Assembly: GCF_017814915.1 (NCBI RefSeq)
Contig: NZ_JAGIPZ010000014.1
Coordinates: 1-64,000, forward strand
Source: Herbaspirillum sp. LeCh32-8
GTDB taxonomy: Bacteria; Pseudomonadota; Gammaproteobacteria; Burkholderiales; Burkholderiaceae_D
Reading direction: 5' to 3'
DNA length: 64,000 bases
Shown here in pieces: positions 58,726 through 64,000 of the stretch; the first letter of the stretch is position 1, and the number at the start of each line of letters is the position of its first letter. A program made the position numbers and the translations under genes. The notes below the pieces were generated by a model. That model saw only the letters and a program-made list of their open reading frames with translations. It was not told the DNA's origin and ran no database searches.

Positions 58726-59306
58726 TGACTTATGGGCTTCGGGACAGCCTTTGCATGCGTTCTTCGTCGGTTTGAGCAACGGAACGTGGCGGATTTGCCA
58801 TGCAACGGGACAAGCCTGCCGGAAAGTTTTCATTCAGGCATCACCCCGCCGCCTCGCCGCGCACGAAAGACGCCAGCGCGAAAAAGATGCCTGCCGGCAA
58901 GATGTGCGGATACCGGCAAAACCGGCTGCAAAAAAATGCGGCGATCCATACCGGCCATCTCCCCCAACGCCCTCGATATGATTTAAAGAATTTCCGCCGA
59001 CCGGCCACTTCCAACCGCTCCTCGCAGACCGCAATGTTGCGCATGCCGCGCATATGCTCATGCGAAAAACCTGCGTCGCGCATTCGATGTGACAGGCGAT
59101 GAGGCCGAACAACAACACTCGGCGACATCGCAAGCCCGGCAGTTACAAAAAATATTCAGTGCATTTTCCAGCTTACGAACGGCAAGCCGCACATCAGGTA
59201 TGCACGCCCGCTCGCCTTCTCCACGCTGCGGGCGTCCGGGCCGTGCGGCATGCCGGGCCGCGTGCCAAAACTTATCGCCGGATCCGCAGCGCAAGTTTTT
59301 CCCTAT

Positions 59307-59323
59307 CTGGCACGATTCCAGCT
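59307..59323 (+). promoter_or_regulatory. Possible sigma-54 promoter upstream of prkA
   Basis: CTGGCACG-ATTC-CAGCT has a perfect -24 block and the invariant GC 10 nt later, but two mismatches in the -12 block. It lies about 620 nt before prkA, so the link is uncertain. In E. coli yeaGH is known to use sigma-54. Confidence 0.35.
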
Positions 59324-59945
59324 ATAACTGAAGCGAGGGAGAGGGGGACGTCGCGGCGCCAAGACATTCACCGTGCTGCGGCATGCGGCGCATACGGCCG
59401 CCGGCAACGGCAGAAGCGGCGGCCACCCGCGCCGGGCTGAAGAAAGCACCAGACGGCGCGAGAAAAATACAGAAGGAAAACACCATTGTCGCGCCGATTT
59501 CCCCCGATGGCCATCAGGGTTTTCACCATGGCGCGCTGCTCAAAAATAGCGCACTGTGAAGTCAACCGTGGCGCCTCGCTGCACATTGAAAGAGCATGGG
59601 GAGGAGAGATCATCTTCACGTAATCCGATATGCCGTCGCGCAGCGTTGTGCCAGCGCTTTGCCCATTCCTGCAAGAAGGCCGGCAAAACGAACGGTGTTT
59701 GCAGTTACGCGAAAATAAATCCGACCTATGCTGAAACAAAACAGGTGCGATTCGCTCAGTAGCTGAAAGAGAAAAAGGAATAGAATAAAAACGAGATTTT
59801 TTGCATCGCGCTGTGATGCTACGGCTTTCAAAGAGCACTTCGGCAATGACGCTTTCCAGAGTCACCGACGCGTTCTTTGATAACCGCAGATGGCAAGTCC
59901 AAACAACTAGATTCTGTTTCGTATTTTCGTTGCGACGGAGGTGGT

Positions 59946-61868
59946 ATGGATATCTACAGCAGCTTTGCAAGCCGGTTCGACAAGACCAGAGAAGAAGAAT
60001 TTTCGCTTGAAGAGTATCTGAATCTTTGCAAGAACGACCCGGCGATCTATGCATCTGCTGCCGAACGGATGCTGATGGCCATCGGTGAGCCCGAGAAGGT
60101 CGATACCCGGGAAGATCCCCGCCTGTCCCGCATTTTCGCCAACAAGGTCATCAAGGTCTACCCAGCCTTCAGGGAGTTCTACGGCGCCGAGGAAGTCATC
60201 GAGCAGGTGGTCGCCTACTTCCGCCACGCCGCGCAAGGCCTGGAGGAAAAGAAGCAGATCCTCTACCTGCTGGGCCCGGTCGGCGGCGGCAAGTCCTCCA
60301 TCGCCGAGCGCCTGAAGCAGCTCATGGAACAGGTGCCCTTCTATTCCATCAAGGGTTCGCCGGTCAATGAATCGCCGCTCGGGCTGTTCGACTATGACGA
60401 GGACGGCGGCATCCTGGAAGAGCAGTACGGCATCCCGCGCCGCTATCTCAAACCCATCCTGAGCCCGTGGGCCGTCAAGCGCCTGCACGAGTACAACGGC
60501 GACATACGCCAGTTCCGCGTGGTCAAGCGCTATCCGTCGATCCTGCGCCAGATCGCCATCTCCAAGACCGAGCCGGGCGACGAGAACAACCAGGACATCT
60601 CCACGCTGGTAGGCAAGGTCGACATCCGCAAGCTCGAACAATTCTCGCAAGACGATGCCGACGCCTACAGCTACTCGGGCGGCTTGTGCCTGTCCAACCA
60701 GGGCCTGCTGGAATTCGTCGAAATGTTCAAGGCGCCGATCAAGGTGCTGCACCCGCTGCTGACGGCCACCCAGGAAGGCAACTTCAAGGGTACCGAAGGC
60801 TTTGGCGCGATTCCCTTCGACGGCGTGATCCTGGCCCACTCCAACGAGTCGGAATGGAAAGCCTTCCGCAACAACAAGAACAACGAGGCGCTGCTGGACC
60901 GCATCTTCATCGTCAAGGTGCCGTATTGCCTGCGCGTGTCCGAAGAAATCAAGATTTACGAAAAGCTGATCCGCACCTCATCGCTCTCCAAGGCCACGTG
61001 CGCGCCGGGCACGCTGAAGATGATGGCGCAGTTCTCCATCCTGACGCGCCTCAAGGAACCGGAAAACTCCAGCCTGTTCTCCAAGATGCAGGTGTATGAC
61101 GGCGAGAACCTGAAGGACACCGATCCCAAGGCCAAGTCCTACCAGGAGTACCGCGACTACGCGGGCGTGGATGAAGGCATGAACGGCATCTCGACGCGCT
61201 TCGCGTTCAAGATCCTGTCGCGCGTGTTCAACTTCGACACCACCGAAGTGGCGGCCAACCCGGTGCACCTGATGTATGTGCTGGAGCAGCAGATCGAACG
61301 CGAACAGTTCCCGCAGGAGACCGAGCAGAAGTACCTGTCCTTCGTGAAGGACACGCTGGCCTCGCGCTACGCCGAATTCATCGGTAAGGAAATCCAGACG
61401 GCCTACCTGGAGTCGTACTCGGAATACGGTCAGAACGTGTTCGACCGCTACGTGACCTACGCCGACTTCTGGATCCAGGATCAGGAATACCGCGACCACG
61501 ACACCGGCGAAAGCTTCGACCGGGCGGCGCTGAACGCGGAACTGGAGAAGATCGAGAAACCGGCCGGCATCAGCAATCCCAAGGACTTCCGCAACGAGAT
61601 CGTCAACTTCGTGCTGCGCGCGCGCGTCAACAACGGCGGCAAGAACCCGCTGTGGACCAGCTACGAGAAGCTGCGCGTGGTGATCGAGAAGAAGATGTTC
61701 TCCAACACCGAAGACCTGCTGCCGGTGATCTCCTTCAATGCCAAGGGGTCCACGGAAGAGATGCAAAAGCACGAAGACTTCGTCAACCGCATGGTCAGCA
61801 AGGGCTACACGCCCAAGCAGGTGCGCCTGCTGTGCGAATGGTACCTGCGCGTGCGCAAGTCCTCGTAA
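59946..61868 (+). CDS. prkA: PrkA family serine protein kinase (YeaG-like)
   Basis: A 640-aa protein with an N-terminal AAA-like ATPase region (Walker A GPVGGGKSS, K116) and a C-terminal PrkA domain. E. coli YeaG (644 aa) has the same layout. The ATG at 59946 has GGAGG upstream and starts MDIYSSFASRF as in the family. First gene of prkA-yeaH-spoVR, an operon tied to starvation and stress responses. Confidence 0.95.
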   Translation: MDIYSSFASRFDKTREEEFSLEEYLNLCKNDPAIYASAAERMLMAIGEPEKVDTREDPRLSRIFANKVIKVYPAFREFYGAEEVIEQVVAYFRHAAQGLEEKKQILYLLGPVGGGKSSIAERLKQLMEQVPFYSIKGSPVNESPLGLFDYDEDGGILEEQYGIPRRYLKPILSPWAVKRLHEYNGDIRQFRVVKRYPSILRQIAISKTEPGDENNQDISTLVGKVDIRKLEQFSQDDADAYSYSGGLCLSNQGLLEFVEMFKAPIKVLHPLLTATQEGNFKGTEGFGAIPFDGVILAHSNESEWKAFRNNKNNEALLDRIFIVKVPYCLRVSEEIKIYEKLIRTSSLSKATCAPGTLKMMAQFSILTRLKEPENSSLFSKMQVYDGENLKDTDPKAKSYQEYRDYAGVDEGMNGISTRFAFKILSRVFNFDTTEVAANPVHLMYVLEQQIEREQFPQETEQKYLSFVKDTLASRYAEFIGKEIQTAYLESYSEYGQNVFDRYVTYADFWIQDQEYRDHDTGESFDRAALNAELEKIEKPAGISNPKDFRNEIVNFVLRARVNNGGKNPLWTSYEKLRVVIEKKMFSNTEDLLPVISFNAKGSTEEMQKHEDFVNRMVSKGYTPKQVRLLCEWYLRVRKSS

Positions 61869-61985
61869 GCGCCGCGGAGGCGCGCCGGTTACGGTCCACG
61901 ACCGTGCGGCGCGCGCCCGGCGAGCCTTCGGCGCGCCGCCCGGTCGCATGACCGCCCGGCCGCCGACCACTAGCAGGAGAACCGA

Positions 61986-63251
61986 GTGCTGCATCAGATC
62001 ATCGACCGCAGGCTGGCTGGCAAGAACAAAAGCATCGCCAATCGGGAGCGCTTCCTGCGGCGCTTCAAGGGACATATTCAACGCTCGGTGGCGGACGCCG
62101 TGCGCGACCGCAGCATCACCGACCTCGACAAATCCAAGAGCATCAGCATCCCGCGCAAGGATGTCTCCGAACCGTTCTTCCATCATGGCAAGGGCGGCCG
62201 GCGCGAGGCGGTGCATCCCGGCAACTCGGACTATCTGCAGGGCGACCGCATCCCGCGCCAGGGCGGCGGCGGGGGCGAAGGCGGCAGCAGCGCCAGCAAC
62301 GAGGGCGAGGGCCAAGACGACTTCACCTTCGAGCTCACCCGCGAAGAGTTCATGAACTACTTCTTCGAGGATCTGGAATTGCCGCGGCTGGTGGAAACCA
62401 ACCTGCTGCAAGTGCCCAGCTGGAAGAACATGCGCGCCGGCTATTCGGTCGACGGCTCGCCCACCAACATCGACATCGTGCGTTCCTTGCGCAGCTCGCT
62501 GGGCCGTCGCATCGCACTAGGCGCGCCGCTGCAGCGCCAGCTCGACGAGGCCGAGGAGCAATTGCTGCTGCTCAAGCGCAAGCCGGAAGAGCACCGCGCC
62601 GACATCAAGCTGCTGGAAGAGGAAATCCGCCAGTTGAAGGCGCGTATCCTGCGCATCCCCTTCATCGACCCGTTCGACCTGCGCTACGTCAACCGCGTGC
62701 GCCAGCCGCAGCCGTCCAGTCGCGCCGTGATGTTCTGCGTGATGGACGTGTCGGGCTCGATGGACGAGCAGCGCAAGGATTTGTCCAAGCGCTTCTTCAT
62801 CCTTCTTTACTTGTTCCTGACGCGCAATTACGAACACATCGAAGTCGTCTTCATCCGCCACCACACGCGCGCCGACGAGGTCGACGAAAACACCTTCTTC
62901 CATTCGCAGGAAAGCGGCGGCACGGTGGTCTCCAGCGCGCTGGAGCTGATGCACGACATCATCACCAAGCGCTACTCACCCAGCGAATGGAACATCTACG
63001 GCGCCCAGGCCTCCGACGGCGACAACTGGAACGACGATTCGCCCAAGTGCCGCGAGATTCTGGAAAGCGCGATCCTGCCGCTGACGCGTTACTTTGCCTA
63101 CATCCAGGTGGCCGAGCCGGAGCAGAACCTGTGGACCGAGTACATGCAGCTGATCGAGTCGCACCCGCACTTCGCCATGAAGAAGGTGCAGTCGGCGGCG
63201 GAGATCTATCCGGTGTTCCGCGAACTCTTTGAAAAGCAGGTGCACGCATGA
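61986..63251 (+). CDS. YeaH/DUF444 family protein with VWA-like domain
   Basis: A 421-aa protein. The start, GTG with AGGAGA upstream, gives LHQIIDRRLAGKNKS as in the family. A Gly-rich linker (93-100) precedes the core, a coiled-coil stretch is at 180-222, and the MIDAS-like DVSGS (254-258) opens a von Willebrand A-type domain. It lies 117 bp after prkA and overlaps spoVR by ATGA. Confidence 0.92.
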   Translation: MLHQIIDRRLAGKNKSIANRERFLRRFKGHIQRSVADAVRDRSITDLDKSKSISIPRKDVSEPFFHHGKGGRREAVHPGNSDYLQGDRIPRQGGGGGEGGSSASNEGEGQDDFTFELTREEFMNYFFEDLELPRLVETNLLQVPSWKNMRAGYSVDGSPTNIDIVRSLRSSLGRRIALGAPLQRQLDEAEEQLLLLKRKPEEHRADIKLLEEEIRQLKARILRIPFIDPFDLRYVNRVRQPQPSSRAVMFCVMDVSGSMDEQRKDLSKRFFILLYLFLTRNYEHIEVVFIRHHTRADEVDENTFFHSQESGGTVVSSALELMHDIITKRYSPSEWNIYGAQASDGDNWNDDSPKCREILESAILPLTRYFAYIQVAEPEQNLWTEYMQLIESHPHFAMKKVQSAAEIYPVFRELFEKQVHA

Positions 63252-64000
63252 ATACCCGCTTCAAGTACGATCCGCTGCCCTGCCCCTCGGACTGGAGCTT
63301 CGACCTGATCGAGCGCTACAACGAAGAGATCGCGCGCGTGGCCAAGGGCTACCAGCTGGACATCTATCCGATCCAGCTGGAAATCATCTCGGCCGAACAG
63401 ATGATGGATGCCTACGCCTCGCACGGCATGCCGGTGAACTATCGCCACTGGTCCTACGGCAAGCACTTTATGCTCACCGAGCGCGACTACAAACGCGGCC
63501 AGATGGGCCTGGCCTACGAGATCGTGATCAACTCCGATCCCTGCATCGCCTATCTGATGGAAGAGAACACGATGACCATGCAGGCGCTGGTCATCGCGCA
63601 CGCGGGCTACGGCCACAACTCCTTCTTCAAGGGCAACTACCTGTTCCAATTGTGGACCGACGCCAGCGCCATCATCGACTACCTGGTGTACGCGCGCAAT
63701 TACATCGCCGAGTGCGAGGAGCGCCACGGTTTCGAGCGCGTGGAGGAACTGCTGGACTCCTGCCATGCGCTGATGAACTACGGCGTGGATCGCTACAAGC
63801 GCCCGCAGCGCCTGTCGCTGTCGCAGGAACGGGCGCGCCAGCGCGAGCGTGAGGCCTATGCGCAGTCACAGGTCAACGAACTGTGGCGCACGCTGCCGGC
63901 CAGGAAGGAAACCACCGCCACGCAAGCCGAGGAACGTTACCCAGCCGAGCCGCAGGAAAACCTGCTGTACTTCGCCGAGAAGAACGCGCCGCTGCTGGAG
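63248..64000 (+). CDS. spoVR: SpoVR family protein (partial, cut by window end)
   Basis: Starts MNTRFKYDPLPCPSDWSF and reads open for 251 codons to the window edge. LIERYNEEIARVAKGYQLDIYPIQLE and NTMTMQALVIAHAGYGHNSFFKGNYLF are SpoVR signatures. Members are about 500 aa, so half is present. Its start overlaps the YeaH stop. In non-spore-formers its role is unknown but it travels with prkA and yeaH. Confidence 0.93.
   Translation, partial: MNTRFKYDPLPCPSDWSFDLIERYNEEIARVAKGYQLDIYPIQLEIISAEQMMDAYASHGMPVNYRHWSYGKHFMLTERDYKRGQMGLAYEIVINSDPCIAYLMEENTMTMQALVIAHAGYGHNSFFKGNYLFQLWTDASAIIDYLVYARNYIAECEERHGFERVEELLDSCHALMNYGVDRYKRPQRLSLSQERARQREREAYAQSQVNELWRTLPARKETTATQAEERYPAEPQENLLYFAEKNAPLLE

Larger units (their letters stand above)
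58423..59945. other. Gene-free 1.5-kb region between rpmH and prkA
   Basis: Contains the rpmH promoter on the minus strand and a possible sigma-54 site on the plus strand. No frame looks like a gene. No TTATCCACA-type DnaA boxes are seen by eye and dnaA is absent, although these often lie next to rpmH. Base composition becomes AT-richer from about 59,550 to prkA. Confidence 0.6.

Noticed and set aside
59368..60054. 228-codon minus-strand frame between rpmH and prkA
   Set aside because: Cys/Arg/Ser-rich low-quality product that overlaps the prkA start; no ribosome site and no family features.

Overview
The window looks like chromosome from a Betaproteobacterium of the Burkholderiales, most like an Oxalobacteraceae (Herbaspirillum-type) organism. 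This is inferred from the high-GC coding style, the rpmH-rnpA-yidD-yidC-mnmE order, an ahcY-(holin-like)-metF operon behind an S-adenosylhomocysteine (SAH) riboswitch, a Burkholderia-type porin, GTP-type PEP carboxykinase and REP-type hairpins. It is nearly all core chromosome. I see no prophage, insertion sequence, CRISPR array or rRNA operon, and one tRNA gene (Asp).

Layout. 0.2-4.4 kb (minus): S-adenosylmethionine (SAM) cycle block metK, SAH riboswitch, ahcY, a small membrane protein and metF. 4.6-7.2 kb (plus): two lipid A acyltransferases and dapF. 7.3-10.5 kb: a Sel1-repeat protein and a porin that separate dapF from DUF484-xerC. 10.9-15.1 kb: DUF484, xerC, a Fur-family regulator, a HAD phosphatase and a TraB/GumN-like protein. 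15.3-18.8 kb (minus): argB, then birA-coaX-SPOR protein. 18.9-22.6 kb (plus): VanZ-like protein, thioredoxin-like ferredoxin, alpha/beta hydrolase and a PBP5-type carboxypeptidase. 22.6-26.9 kb: a repeat-rich gap, ahpF and ahpC, a thioesterase and more REP hairpins. 27-33.2 kb: pckG, a LysR regulator with a divergent oxidoreductase, a D-2-hydroxyacid dehydrogenase and a tryptophan-rich unknown protein. 33.5-39 kb: a soluble double-sensor CheW protein behind a sigma-54-type promoter, a short asparaginase, and a YeiE/YeiH-like pair. 39-41.7 kb: DUF1857 protein and rep. 42-44.8 kb: two paralogous amino-acid-binding lipoproteins and a permease, with no ATPase gene. 44.9-49.7 kb: flavoprotein-slyX, dinB, yddG-type exporter, rdgC. 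49.8-53.9 kb: TetR regulator, a stand-alone fusA, tRNA-Asp, nitroreductase. 54.2-58.4 kb (minus): mnmE, yidC, yidD, rnpA, rpmH. A 1.5-kb gene-free gap follows, without dnaA or a DnaA-box cluster. 59.9-64 kb (plus): prkA-yeaH-spoVR, with spoVR cut by the window edge.

How genes work together: metK, ahcY and metF make SAM, recycle SAH and supply methyl-tetrahydrofolate, with SAH sensed by RNA. ahpC and ahpF form a peroxide reductase pair. rnpA, yidD and yidC process tRNA and insert membrane proteins. prkA, yeaH and spoVR form the widespread stress-linked kinase operon. I found no clear novel defence or mobile system. The most interesting non-routine signals are the double-sensor CheW protein with its sigma-54 site, the holin-like protein inside the SAM-cycle operon, structured RNA or DNA elements around metK/ahcY and ahpC/ahpF, the inverted REP pair, and the rpmH-prkA junction.
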